64,000 bases of DNA from Vaginimicrobium propionicum (GCF_900155645.1 NZ_LT706985.1:1350051-1414050); one strand, 5' to 3'; shown: positions 7,493 through 15,229, counted from the stretch's first letter. Translations and numbers: made by a program. The notes: generated by a model from the sequence alone, not told the origin.

Positions 7493-9259
7493 ATGGATAA
7501 GTCAATGGGAGCTATCGACATAATTAGAACAACTTTCCGACTCAACGCCAACTCGCAAAATCACAGCAGAAGTATCAGCTGGACAGCTCGAATCATCAGC
7601 GGCATTGCCCAAGGGGTAGGATTACTTGCGCTGATTCAGCTCGCAAATACCTGGGCCAGCAGGCAAGAAGAAACTGCTAATAACGCAAACACCTGGATTG
7701 CAACCCTGCTGGTCACGGCAATTATCGGGGCAATCAGTATCTACATACGAGATAGGTTCTCCTACGAAGGTGCTTTTTCAGTGATGCGCTCTGTCCATCG
7801 CCGCGTCGGGGATCAGTTGGCAAAACTGCCCTTGGGATGGTTCTCCACCGATACTACCGGGCGTTTGTCTCGCCTCGGGGCCGCTACTGTCAATGAGCTC
7901 GGAAACCTGAGTGCCCATTTGCTCACGGAACTGTCCGCCGCCACCGTCACTTTGTTGACGTTGCTTGCCGGTCTGCTCTGGTGGTATCCCGCCCTGGGCT
8001 CAATTTTTGCGTTATGCCTAATTTGTTACCTGGTCTTGATGTGGGCACTAACCTACCTCGACAGTGCCGCCAGCGCCTACGCAGCACCGGCGGCTACTGA
8101 ACTAGCTGATCGAATCGTAGAATTTTCTACCTGCCAATCTATGCTCCGCGCATGTGACCAGACGACTTACCCCCAAATGGCCACGGCTTTAGCAGAAAAT
8201 CGCCGCAGATCCGCTCGCCGACTATGGGTAGAATGTATCGGAAATTTTCTCGGCGGCATTGCCGCGCAAACAATTTGCGTTGTAATGATTATTTCCAGCG
8301 TTCATCTTGCTTTTACCGGAAGTTTCGCTCCCTTGGCAGTGGTGGCGGTTATTGGGATAAGCCTGGAAATCACTCATTATCTTTCTACGATTTCTGATTG
8401 TCGAACCGGGCTACTGTCGGTTGGCCCGACAATGGCGACTATTAACGAAGTACTAGATGCGCGCCCTCTGCCCGAGCCGGAGACCTCACTACCCCAACCA
8501 TTACCCCACCAAGTTGAGCTTCGAGAGGTTGATTTTGCTTATGGGAAAGATAAACAGGTGCTCAACAAGGTCAGCTTCACCGTCGCTCCCCACACTATGA
8601 CCGCACTTGTTGGCCCTTCAGGCGCAGGTAAGACCACTATTGCCCGCTTGATTTGTCGCTTTTGGGACGTAAACTCGGGTGCAGTGCTCGTTGGAGGTCG
8701 GGATGTCAGAGAACTAACGACTGAAGATTTAATGAGTCAGATTTCAATGGTTTTCCAAGATGTCTATCTTTTCGATGACACTTTGGAAGCAAATATTCGC
8801 ATCGGTAACTCTAATGCCACTAAAGAGGCTCTACTACATGCGGCAGAGTTGGCTGGGGTCAACGATATTGTCAGCCGACTTCCCGATGGTTGGGATACGC
8901 ATGTTGGTGAAGGTGGCTGCGCATTATCGGGAGGAGAACGCCAACGGGTTTCAATTGCGCGCGCTATTTTAAAAAATGCTCCGATTGTGCTCTTCGATGA
9001 AGCTACCAGCGCTCTTGATGCCGAAAATGAAGCAAATCTACTGCGCTCTTTCGAAGTATTACGCCGCCAATCCACCATGTTGGTGATCGCGCATAAACTC
9101 AACACCATTACTCGGGCTGACCAGATTGTGGTTCTAGACAATCAGGGGCAAGTGGCTCAGATCGGCACCCACAATCAACTTGTTAGCCGCCAGGGGATTT
9201 ACCGAGATTTTTGGGATGAGCGTCAGGCCGCCTCTGGTTGGAAAATAGCCGCAGAATAG
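7493..9259 (+). CDS. ABC transporter, fused membrane and ATPase half (IrtB/YbtQ-like)
   Basis: 588 residues from ATG 7493, with AAGGAG at 7475-7480 upstream; the earlier in-frame start lies inside the previous gene. The membrane domain (about 20-320) is followed by an ABC domain with GPSGAGKTT, LSGGERQR and a canonical Walker B/D-loop VLFDEATSALD. Together with the preceding half-transporter it makes a full transporter with one consensus and one slightly degenerate D-loop, common in heterodimers. It is the last gene of the iron-box operon; no terminator is obvious after it. Confidence 0.87.
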   Translation: MDKSMGAIDIIRTTFRLNANSQNHSRSISWTARIISGIAQGVGLLALIQLANTWASRQEETANNANTWIATLLVTAIIGAISIYIRDRFSYEGAFSVMRSVHRRVGDQLAKLPLGWFSTDTTGRLSRLGAATVNELGNLSAHLLTELSAATVTLLTLLAGLLWWYPALGSIFALCLICYLVLMWALTYLDSAASAYAAPAATELADRIVEFSTCQSMLRACDQTTYPQMATALAENRRRSARRLWVECIGNFLGGIAAQTICVVMIISSVHLAFTGSFAPLAVVAVIGISLEITHYLSTISDCRTGLLSVGPTMATINEVLDARPLPEPETSLPQPLPHQVELREVDFAYGKDKQVLNKVSFTVAPHTMTALVGPSGAGKTTIARLICRFWDVNSGAVLVGGRDVRELTTEDLMSQISMVFQDVYLFDDTLEANIRIGNSNATKEALLHAAELAGVNDIVSRLPDGWDTHVGEGGCALSGGERQRVSIARAILKNAPIVLFDEATSALDAENEANLLRSFEVLRRQSTMLVIAHKLNTITRADQIVVLDNQGQVAQIGTHNQLVSRQGIYRDFWDERQAASGWKIAAE

Positions 9260-9575
9260 TACGGAACAGGTAGGAAGCATATACGGGATGCCTAACCCAG
9301 GCGTATATACCACTAGTTATAAGCTGACCAGTTTTAACGCTTTCTACCATGTGAGAGCCGAAAACAGCTGAAACCCACACGATTACGGCAACCACCATCA
9401 CAACCAGGCCCGCTGCAATCATGAGGCTACATACCCAACTATTTCCGATAGTTCCGCTTGCGATCCCGCCTAAAAAATTGACGATACGCGCTGCAATCGT
9501 GACAGCAAAAATACCCGAAACATACAACGGCCCTACACCTAACACAGGCAGATGAGAAGTTCCGGTTTTAGCCAT
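9183..9575 (-). pseudogene. 3'-truncated isoprenylcysteine/phospholipid methyltransferase-like gene
   Basis: From ATG 9575 the product has three membrane segments and then VKTGQLITSGIYAWVRHPVYASYLF, which resembles the 'GxYxxVRHPxYxG' core of the ICMT/PEMT methyltransferase family. Homology stops there and the frame runs antisense into the end of the ABC transporter gene. The S-adenosylmethionine-binding C-terminal part (HxxxEE...) is missing. It appears cut at about position 9260 by the junction with the iron operon. Confidence 0.6.
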
Positions 9576-9753
9576 ACAGCTATTTTCGCATGACCCCAAC
9601 AAAGTATCCATGGGAGTGAAATTAAGCGTACCGGGTTTCCTTTCCTTCCGAATGTGTGGAACGAAACAAACCCCAGGACACTTAACTAGGCGCGCTAGTC
9701 CAGCATTAGGGATGTGATGCTGCTGGGTACGCGTGCGGTTAATAGCGCAGAGG

Positions 9754-10701
9754 CTAAAGCGAGTGAAGCCAGGATGTCGGTATACCTAGGCTTTCCGGCC
9801 GTACGAGTGGGTTGGATAGGAACGAGTTTTCGATGTGCCGGGTGACTTTGTCTGGCCACAAAGTCCCGGGAGAGGTGACCCGAAGTAAATACGCCATCAC
9901 AGTTAATGCGCCGAAGACCTGCTGGCTTTGACCTTCAGGGAGTAGCGCGAATTCAGGTTGGGTACGCAAAGCTGCGGTGGGTGCCGGGGCAAAAGACTTG
10001 TTCCATAATCGCCCATGATGGGCGCAAATATTACGGATGACAGTTAATTGTTCCATCCACCGCACCAAGGGGGGCTGTGTTATAGCTTTGCGCCGCTGAT
10101 TCTTGGATAAATCATCAAGATTGATCTTGACCTTCAATCCTTCAGATATTTCAAGTTGCTTCTTGGCCGGTAACCCTTCAAAGAGGCGGGAGATATCAGC
10201 AAAATCGAGTACCTCTGCTAGCACCCAGAACGGATATTTCCCGTCATACTCGTCCCGGTAGTGCTTGATGGCTTCATTGTTTCGCCCAACTCTAGAAATC
10301 CGTCTATGAGCTGTGGACATCCATTTTTGATGGTCGAACGATGGCCTGAAACGGTCAGGATCGGCATACCCCATGGGGTCGTCTATACACAAGGCTTCAC
10401 CTATACGAGTACGCATCGTTATTTCGACACGTTCCATCCCGTCATGTACAAGCGTGCGTAGCTTCCTATCTGCCTCGTATAGATCAACAGCAGCCTTAAA
10501 CGTAGTTCCGGGAAGAAAATTGTCGCGGCGACGCCCGTTAGGTTCCATGATGCGCGCTGGATACCAATAAGCCGACAGGCGATAATAACTAACGTTGGCT
10601 AACCATTGGTGAGCCAACGCGACATCAACTTTCATGCCGCGAGACCGCAACAAGTCAACATGTTGTTCAATGGTTGCGGCTGGTTTCACCTGCTTGGTCA
10701 A
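9754..10701 (-). CDS. Abi_2 family abortive-infection protein (AbiD/AbiF-like)
   Basis: 315 residues. The start fits: KPAATIEQHVDLLRSRGM then VSYYRLSAYWYPAR, the Abi_2 (PF07751) pattern with the 'YRLSGYxxP' core at about 39-48. A HEPN-type RNase motif R-x4-H is visible as RNICAHH at residues 223-229, followed by GRLWN. Members act as toxin RNases that halt phage-infected cells; this is family knowledge. It stands alone on the minus strand at the edge of the island holding the restriction-modification genes, consistent with a defence role. Confidence 0.88.
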   Translation of the reverse strand: MTKQVKPAATIEQHVDLLRSRGMKVDVALAHQWLANVSYYRLSAYWYPARIMEPNGRRRDNFLPGTTFKAAVDLYEADRKLRTLVHDGMERVEITMRTRIGEALCIDDPMGYADPDRFRPSFDHQKWMSTAHRRISRVGRNNEAIKHYRDEYDGKYPFWVLAEVLDFADISRLFEGLPAKKQLEISEGLKVKINLDDLSKNQRRKAITQPPLVRWMEQLTVIRNICAHHGRLWNKSFAPAPTAALRTQPEFALLPEGQSQQVFGALTVMAYLLRVTSPGTLWPDKVTRHIENSFLSNPLVRPESLGIPTSWLHSL

Positions 10702-11297
10702 TACACCTACCCTTAAGAAGCATTAGAAAGAGATCCAGCCCACTCTCGACCGGAGTCGAGGCGGGCTGAACGATTAGTACCAGGCTATCACAAGCAACCT
10801 ACAGGCACCTAGCCGCAAATGTTCAAATGCTGGATTACCCACCAAGCAATCCCAGCTGGCTGCAAATACTCGGGGGACGTACAATTTTCAGCCCGCTTCA
10901 AGGAGTCAGGCTCTGTGTACCCACCCCCGCATCCGAGTACACCCAAAGATTGTTTCATTGCACCCAAAAAACTGCTTGTATCAAAATGAACGTCCAAGTG
11001 AAGACAAAAGACGTCGGATTTGATAAGGGCCCAGACTACCGCCTAACCCCTGTTTACCAGGAGAATACTTGTATTCGGCGTCTGTTTGAGGCACATCAGT
11101 GGGGCGGCTAGCTTGGTGACGTTTTCCCTGTTTCGTCAACTGACCCCATGCCAGATTATCTGCCCTATTAACCTATCGGTGTAGTCTCAGCCAGCTCGTG
11201 AGGACGGACGCTGGGGCAAGCCCCGCCTCAGTATGCGTATAAAAGATAAAGTGAGCGAGCTTGAAATGGGGAAACGTTACTGTGAAATAACGCTGTT
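10702..11297. other. Gene-free spacer with short repeats
   Basis: About 600 bases without a convincing gene; open frames here lack start signals and family resemblance. An imperfect hairpin (10737-10767, arms around CTCGAC/GTCGAG) lies just upstream of the Abi gene, and a small inverted-repeat element is at 10976-11036. Confidence 0.5.
10976..11036. repeat. Short inverted-repeat element with TATCAAA...CGTC arms
   Basis: The left arm reads TTGTATCAAAATGAACGTC and the right arm, inverted, reads TTATCAAATCCGACGTC. Related arms occur at 12081, 12289 (inverted) and 14284. The element is too small to code for a protein and may be a mobile or recombination relic. Confidence 0.5.
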
Positions 11298-11513
11298 TTA
11301 CGGCGCTGGCATGGGAGCAGGAGTAGCTGACTCTATTCGCTCTTTGGTCCAGTAATTACTATCATCGAAAGGTGCTTGCGTTGTTGATGTTGGAGAGTCC
11401 TGCACTGGAGTAGCTTGCCGTGAATGCAAAGCAAGAAGAACTACCCCAATCACAAGGCAGATGATAATTATTGCGCCCAATATAGGCGACCAACGCCTCC
11501 TTGTCTGGCTCAT
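11298..11513 (-). pseudogene. Small membrane-anchored peptide, probable N-terminal remnant of a secreted trypsin-like protease
   Basis: 71 residues: basic start MSQTRRRW, a membrane segment (about 10-30), a Thr/Ser/Pro-rich linker, then NYWTKERIESATPAPMP. A 'YWTxERMxxAxPxP' segment is, from memory, common in the propeptide of actinobacterial secreted trypsin-like proteases just before the catalytic domain; here the frame stops immediately after it. It is therefore either a truncated protease gene or a stand-alone anchored peptide. The family link rests on one motif. Confidence 0.45.
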
Positions 11514-11568
11514 TTGATACCTCGAAAAAGATCCTTCCCGTGCAGAAACACGACCTTTTAGGCATAGT

Positions 11569-11754
11569 TCATTTACGCAGCGCGAAAAAACCTACGACCA
11601 GGCTAGCTACCAGAAAACCAGCAGCATTTCCGATAGCGGTGACCGGCGAAATCACGTGCGTGAACCCGAAAACAGCAAAACAGATAGCTGCAATTAATAG
11701 CCCAACGGCTACCAACATCAACCAGTTACACACTCGCGCATTGCTCTTTCCCAT
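11569..11754 (-). CDS. Small two-helix membrane protein
   Basis: 61 residues from the ATG at 11754, chosen because AAGGGAAAGG precedes it; a longer start is possible at 11787. Two hydrophobic segments (about 8-30 and 36-57) are joined by HVISPVTAIGN, ending FFALRK. No family is recognised. It lies just upstream of the protease-like remnant on the same strand, in an accessory stretch, and could be a free-standing hypothetical protein. Confidence 0.5.
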   Translation of the reverse strand: MGKSNARVCNWLMLVAVGLLIAAICFAVFGFTHVISPVTAIGNAAGFLVASLVVGFFALRK

Positions 11755-11994
11755 ATATGCCCTTTCCCTTGTTATGTGTTCGTTCACTGATTATCTCATA
11801 ACTGTCGTTACCGGGAAGAGAGGGAAATGTCTGTGGTTGATTCGTCTTTCGGTTTGAAGATTGGCTTTGAGGGTGAGCTAAAAAAGAACTCATAACGACA
11901 CCAATAGAACAGCGTTATTTGCGAGTCAGAAAGACACATTTTTCATCTCCGTTAGCTAGTTAAACCCTAAAACCCTAACCGAACAGGGAAAACA

Positions 11995-12082
11995 CGATAC
12001 TGGGTAACGCAAAACCCTAACCGCTGACGCAAGCGATTTTTCACACCCCCTAGGCGATACTCGCTAACGCAAAAGGGTAATT
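11995..12082. repeat. Two direct repeats 60 bases apart
   Basis: CGATACTGGGTAACGCAAAA at 11995 and CGATACTCGCTAACGCAAAA at 12055 differ at two bases. Each is followed by a CCCTAA- or GGGTAA-type string. A weaker relative of the AACCCTAAAACCC stretch just upstream appears near positions 63-110. Confidence 0.5.
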
Positions 12083-12126
12083 ATCAAATCCGACGTCTAA
12101 GCGGAGCGGATATTCGGTCGCTACGC
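12081..12126. repeat. Copy 1 of the GGAGCGGATATTCGG repeat
   Basis: A 46-base segment matches 14284-14330 at most positions, including the exact run GGAGCGGATATTCGGTCGCT. The second copy sits directly beside the tRNA-Gly(CCC) tail, and GATATCCGCTCC-like wording resembles a degraded tRNA-Gly 3' end, which suggests recombination at the tRNA. Confidence 0.6.
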
Positions 12127-12138
12127 AAGCGCGCCACA

Positions 12139-12210
12139 GTCGGCAACCAGCGCCGCCGTATTCCGGCGCCGCACTCTTCCGTGATCGACAGCGCCACGCG
12201 CACGATCACG
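12139..12210 (-). repeat. Structured core repeat shared with the tRNA-Ala region
   Basis: On the minus strand this matches about 72 bases of the modules at 52.99-53.45 kb. It begins CGTGATCGTGCGCG, closes the first hairpin with CGATCACG, and continues through GCGGCGCCGG. Arms CGTGATCG/CGATCACG can pair. Confidence 0.75.
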
Positions 12211-12212
12211 CT

Positions 12213-12233
12213 CGCGGGTTCGATTCACTGCAT
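12213..12233 (+). other. tRNA T-arm/tail fragment
   Basis: CGCGGGTTCGATTCACTGCAT contains the T-loop GGTTCGATTC and a short tail but no D-arm, anticodon arm or 5' acceptor strand. It directly precedes a strong hairpin, as a real tRNA tail would. Confidence 0.5.
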
Positions 12234-12289
12234 AAACCTGATGTGTGGCCAACCGAGGCAAGCCCGGCTGGCCACACATCAGGTGTTTA
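12234..12289 (+). terminator. Strong hairpin after a tRNA tail fragment
   Basis: Long complementary arms (AAACCTGATGTGTGGCCA pairing with the 12270-12289 segment) enclose a GC-rich loop. The right arm ends in GTGTTT, giving a modest T-run. Position and shape suggest a tRNA terminator carried with the fragment. Confidence 0.6.
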
Positions 12290-12308
12290 GACGTCCATTT
12301 TGATACAC
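12289..12308 (-). repeat. Inverted copy of the TATCAAA/CGTC repeat
   Basis: AGACGTCCATTTTGATACA is the reverse complement of the arms found at 10976 and 14284, so three copies bracket the island's non-coding segments. Confidence 0.55.
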
Positions 12309-12435
12309 AGCCTTGGGTGGGTGCAAGAGGTTTTCGAGACTGCCAGGGTTTTATTAATTGGAACCAGTCCGAGTCATAAAGTCGCTATACCTATTAGTTA
12401 AACAATTCGTCAGAAGTAGCCGAATGCTGACCCAG

Positions 12436-13299
12436 TTATGCACTTTCCTTCTCGATATTTGCATTCACTTGAATCTGCGCACCTCTGGGTCTCAGTTCTA
12501 CTCCGCCAATGACGAGTAACCGCCGCACTCGGGATATTGAGAATCCCGTATCAGATGCCAGCTTCCGGATAGAATCTCTGGCCAAATATCGACTAGCAAG
12601 CAAGCCAGACATCTCGGACTCTGCTTCGGGGGTCATCCGCTGGTGCGGTTGCATGTACGGAAGCAAAAGGCGTCCCCCCTCGTAACCTTTATACGCCCGT
12701 CCCTTCGGGGTAACGCCGTCATCAGCTTCGTCGCCCCACACCGTCCAACCGGCACGTCGATAGCGGGCAAACAGCTCGACTCGCGGTCCAGGGCTACACT
12801 TCTCAATCAATTCATACTGTTCTTCAGGTTTCCGAGAGTGTTCTCGTTTGCGACTTTCAATAATATTAACTTGACTGCGCGCCGGTGATAATGTCCGCAG
12901 ACGTCCGCGAACCCCAAAGAGGATCAATTCCGTGGTATTTCGAAAGTAAAAGCCAACCCCGCGACCATCTGGTCCGCCATCTTTCCTTCGCTTCGCCCAC
13001 ACGATATTCGACACATAGCGAAAGCCCCACGCGGACATTACTTCGAGACCTTCGGGCACTAGAGCGTTAGGCACCCACAGATACAAGTGTGCATTTTCGG
13101 CAACGATGCGCTCAACAGATAAGGCGCATATTTCATCGAGATCCATCGTGGCATACCTGCCCAAACGCTTATGCTCTGGGGCAATCTTCCCCGTCCGGTT
13201 CGTAAAACGCCACGGAGGATCCGCTAAGACAGTCTGAAAACCTCCTGGTGTAATGGGCAGATCAGCAGGGTACAACGCGCCTCCAAAACTAAGATCCAA
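12436..13299 (-). CDS. MT-A70 family DNA adenine-N6 methyltransferase
   Basis: 287 residues. The catalytic DPPW lies at 27-30 (VLADPPWRF), followed by MT-A70 blocks LYLWVPNALVPEGLEVM and WAKRRKDG...GVGFYFRNTTELILFG. The domain ends near residue 195. A C-terminal helix-turn-helix (about 235-270: SIRKLASDTGFSISRVRRLL) may regulate or guide DNA binding. Its stop is followed by no close partner; the start is 30 bases downstream of a BglII-like endonuclease gene on the same strand. Together they form a type II restriction-modification pair in which this enzyme protects host DNA. Confidence 0.88.
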   Translation of the reverse strand: MDLSFGGALYPADLPITPGGFQTVLADPPWRFTNRTGKIAPEHKRLGRYATMDLDEICALSVERIVAENAHLYLWVPNALVPEGLEVMSAWGFRYVSNIVWAKRRKDGGPDGRGVGFYFRNTTELILFGVRGRLRTLSPARSQVNIIESRKREHSRKPEEQYELIEKCSPGPRVELFARYRRAGWTVWGDEADDGVTPKGRAYKGYEGGRLLLPYMQPHQRMTPEAESEMSGLLASRYLARDSIRKLASDTGFSISRVRRLLVIGGVELRPRGAQIQVNANIEKESA

Positions 13300-13329
13300 T
13301 CCAACTTAACAGATCTTAACACGAGTATC

Positions 13330-14049
13330 CTATCCCTCTCGGTAGCGCCCCTCTACCGCAGACACCTCATCACCAAAAAGGAAGTTAGTCGGCCAGCCAC
13401 GAACTGTCTCTGGTTCGATACCGACGAGAAATAACGGACACTCACCACCCCCGCCCACATTAACCATCGGGATCAACTTGTCCCAATGCGTCGTAGCCTT
13501 TCCGTACTTCGATGCAGAAACCCGGGTGTCAAACTTCGTAAACGCCTCGAGGTACGCTTGTAGGCGAGGCCCACGGGTCACAATCACACCAACAGCTATG
13601 ACACCCTCACGGTGCAAGGTAGCAAAATTAGCCAAATCGCGATGGTAAAATGAATCCTTGTTATTCCACTCCATTTCGACTGCTACACCCGGATATGAGC
13701 CATCGTCACCCATCGAAAAAACATCAATTTCGTGATTACGCACTCTATAGATAGGTTTCCCGTCGATCAATTTCTCAATAGTAACGTTGTGCTTATCCCA
13801 GCCGCGCTTGTAAAGTCCCTCATCATGACGCCTGGTATGGGCAGCACGTCCCCCTCCTCCTTGGCGAATTTCATCTATATCAATGTAGAAATCCTCTAAA
13901 TTTCCAAGAATTTCGCCCCATCGATCAGGGAACGCATTAGCCAAAATGACATCTGCATACCGGGTGACCGCAAAACAGTAACCGTCCGGAAGAGCTTCAA
14001 TAGTAGGTTTGTACACCTGCCCTGGAAGCTGTTCATTCGACGAAGTCAT
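13330..14049 (-). CDS. Type II restriction endonuclease, BglII/BstYI-like
   Basis: 239 residues. The catalytic region reads HEIDVFS (107-112) then VAVEMEWNNKDSFYHRDLANF (122-142, motif core VEMEWNNKD) and VIAVGVIVTRG, which matches the D...E-x-(E/Q) active site of the BglII/BstYI fold from family memory; D109, E125 and E127 are candidate metal ligands. BglII-type enzymes cut AGATCT or RGATCY, so a GATC-centred site is a reasonable but unproven guess. The methylase follows after a 30-base gap, so endonuclease comes first in transcription. Confidence 0.75.
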   Translation of the reverse strand: MTSSNEQLPGQVYKPTIEALPDGYCFAVTRYADVILANAFPDRWGEILGNLEDFYIDIDEIRQGGGGRAAHTRRHDEGLYKRGWDKHNVTIEKLIDGKPIYRVRNHEIDVFSMGDDGSYPGVAVEMEWNNKDSFYHRDLANFATLHREGVIAVGVIVTRGPRLQAYLEAFTKFDTRVSASKYGKATTHWDKLIPMVNVGGGGECPLFLVGIEPETVRGWPTNFLFGDEVSAVEGRYREG

Positions 14050-14283
14050 CTAATACCTTCCCATTCAAGCTGACGCCATGTCTATATGCTACCGGCGCTA
14101 GACGGCAGGGCATAAGTTTCTCCGACCGCGACGCAGTCGATCCAAACCGGAAAGACAGTGCCTCTCAACGGCTGCTTGAAATCGTAAGAATTAGCACGCA
14201 ACACTCCGACTGTCGCCTTGACGAACTCGAATACTCCCCCCCCACCCCCAAAAAAACGGAACAAAACACCCACCCCGATACCT

Positions 14284-14330
14284 TGTATCAAAATGAGCGT
14301 CTAGGTGGAGCGGATATTCGGTCGCTACGC
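14284..14330. repeat. Copy 2 of the GGAGCGGATATTCGG repeat
   Basis: Matches 12081-12126. It ends 20 bases before the 3' end of tRNA-Gly(CCC), where an integrating element would leave an attachment-site duplicate. Confidence 0.6.
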
Positions 14331-14350
14331 TCCCTCTTATCCTCGCTCAG

Positions 14351-14421
14351 AGCGGATGACGGGAATCGAACCCGCCTCTACAGCTTGGGAAGCTGTCGTT
14401 CTACCAATGAACTACATCCGC
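14351..14421 (-). tRNA. tRNA-Gly(CCC)
   Basis: The minus strand folds into a full cloverleaf: acceptor GCGGATG/CATCCGC, anticodon stem ACAGC/GCTGT with loop TTCCCAA (anticodon CCC), T-arm GGGTTCGATTCCC, and discriminator T. No encoded CCA. It reads codon GGG. Confidence 0.95.
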
Positions 14422-14438
14422 GTGGCGCTCTCGCGCCG

Positions 14439-14511
14439 AGCGGGCGGCAAGAATTGAACTCACACCTCCAGTTTGGAAAACTGGCGCTCTAAGCCATTGA
14501 GCTACACCCGC
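14439..14511 (-). tRNA. tRNA-Gly(TCC)
   Basis: Cloverleaf on the minus strand: acceptor GCGGGTG/CGCCCGC, anticodon stem CCAGT/ACTGG with loop TTTCCAA (anticodon TCC), D-arm GCTCAATGGCTTAGAGC, T-loop GTTCAATTC. It lies 17 bases upstream of tRNA-Gly(CCC), probably in one transcript. Confidence 0.93.
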
Positions 14512-14574
14512 GAGATGGTTAACGCTAGCACAATTACTTCCAACGCACTAAAACTTATTCCCCACCAAAGCAGA

Positions 14575-15198
14575 CTAGACGCGGAACCTGGGCGCGCGTC
14601 CATAAGCAACATCGGTAGGCGGTTCAATAACGGGCGGTATTGGATTCAAAAACTCGTCCCACCGATCAAAGTTCGCCCTCGCTGATGACGTGAACAGCAG
14701 CAGCGTCCCAAGCCCGGCCAACGGCAAGGCCAGCCACGTCGCAGTAATCACAAAATAGGCCAAAAAACTCGTCACGCAAGCCACAACGCCAGCCCAACGG
14801 CTCCACCTAGCACCATTCCAAGCGTTATAAGCCGCCACACACGGCACCGCAGTCATGACGATACCGATGAGCGTCATCACGCACACCGCCACAACTGATT
14901 GCCAACTGCCGGGCCGAGGGTCAAGTAAGCGAATCAACCCTGAGCTAGTCGCAAAGGAGCTAATGTGGATCGCTTTCCACCAATAAACCCAATAGGTCAC
15001 AAAAGCTGCTAGCCCACTCAGCAAGAACGCGGCGGCAGCTACCGCAATAACAGTGCTGCGCTTAGGCATCCCTGTTTTAACGTCCAAGGCCAGCGAGTCA
15101 GTTATCTCCTCTAGCGCAGGCAAAGTAGCGATTGGCGGGTGCGTCGCATCACCGAAACCCTCAGAATCGCTTTCATGCTGCGGCTGGTCAGTGCTCAC
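14575..15198 (-). CDS. Hypothetical membrane protein
   Basis: 207 residues. An acidic, polar N-terminus (1-45) is followed by about four membrane segments (50-72, 98-122, 130-150, 152-170) and a short cytoplasmic tail rich in Pro. No family is recognised. It is single on the minus strand, divergent from the phosphatase at 15230, with 31 bases between the two starts. Confidence 0.7.
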   Translation of the reverse strand: MSTDQPQHESDSEGFGDATHPPIATLPALEEITDSLALDVKTGMPKRSTVIAVAAAAFLLSGLAAFVTYWVYWWKAIHISSFATSSGLIRLLDPRPGSWQSVVAVCVMTLIGIVMTAVPCVAAYNAWNGARWSRWAGVVACVTSFLAYFVITATWLALPLAGLGTLLLFTSSARANFDRWDEFLNPIPPVIEPPTDVAYGRAPRFRV

Positions 15199-15229
15199 GC
15201 AACAATCGTAGCCACGTACACTAAATATC

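Larger units (their letters stand above)
11866..12435. other. Non-coding repeat cluster
   Basis: About 570 bases without a gene. In order it holds two 60-base-spaced copies of CGATACTSGSTAACGCAAAA (11995 and 12055), a TATCAAA...GGAGCGGATATTCGG repeat (12081-12126), the structured core shared with the tRNA-Ala region (12139-12210), a tRNA T-arm/tail fragment (12213-12233), a strong hairpin (12234-12289), and an inverted TATCAAA-type repeat (12289-12308). Confidence 0.6.

Noticed and set aside
10737-10767. Hairpin upstream of the Abi gene
   Set aside because: Arms are imperfect and there is no T-run on either side; noted as structure but not called as terminator.
10809-11111. Overlapping frames on both strands in the spacer after the Abi gene
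   Set aside because: No start signals, odd composition, and they overlap each other and a repeat element.
14082-14291. 69-residue minus-strand frame with a glycine run and FKQPLRGTVFPVWIDC
   Set aside because: Starts in a C-run and has no ribosome site or recognised family; left out as gene though the end could be a fragment of something lost.
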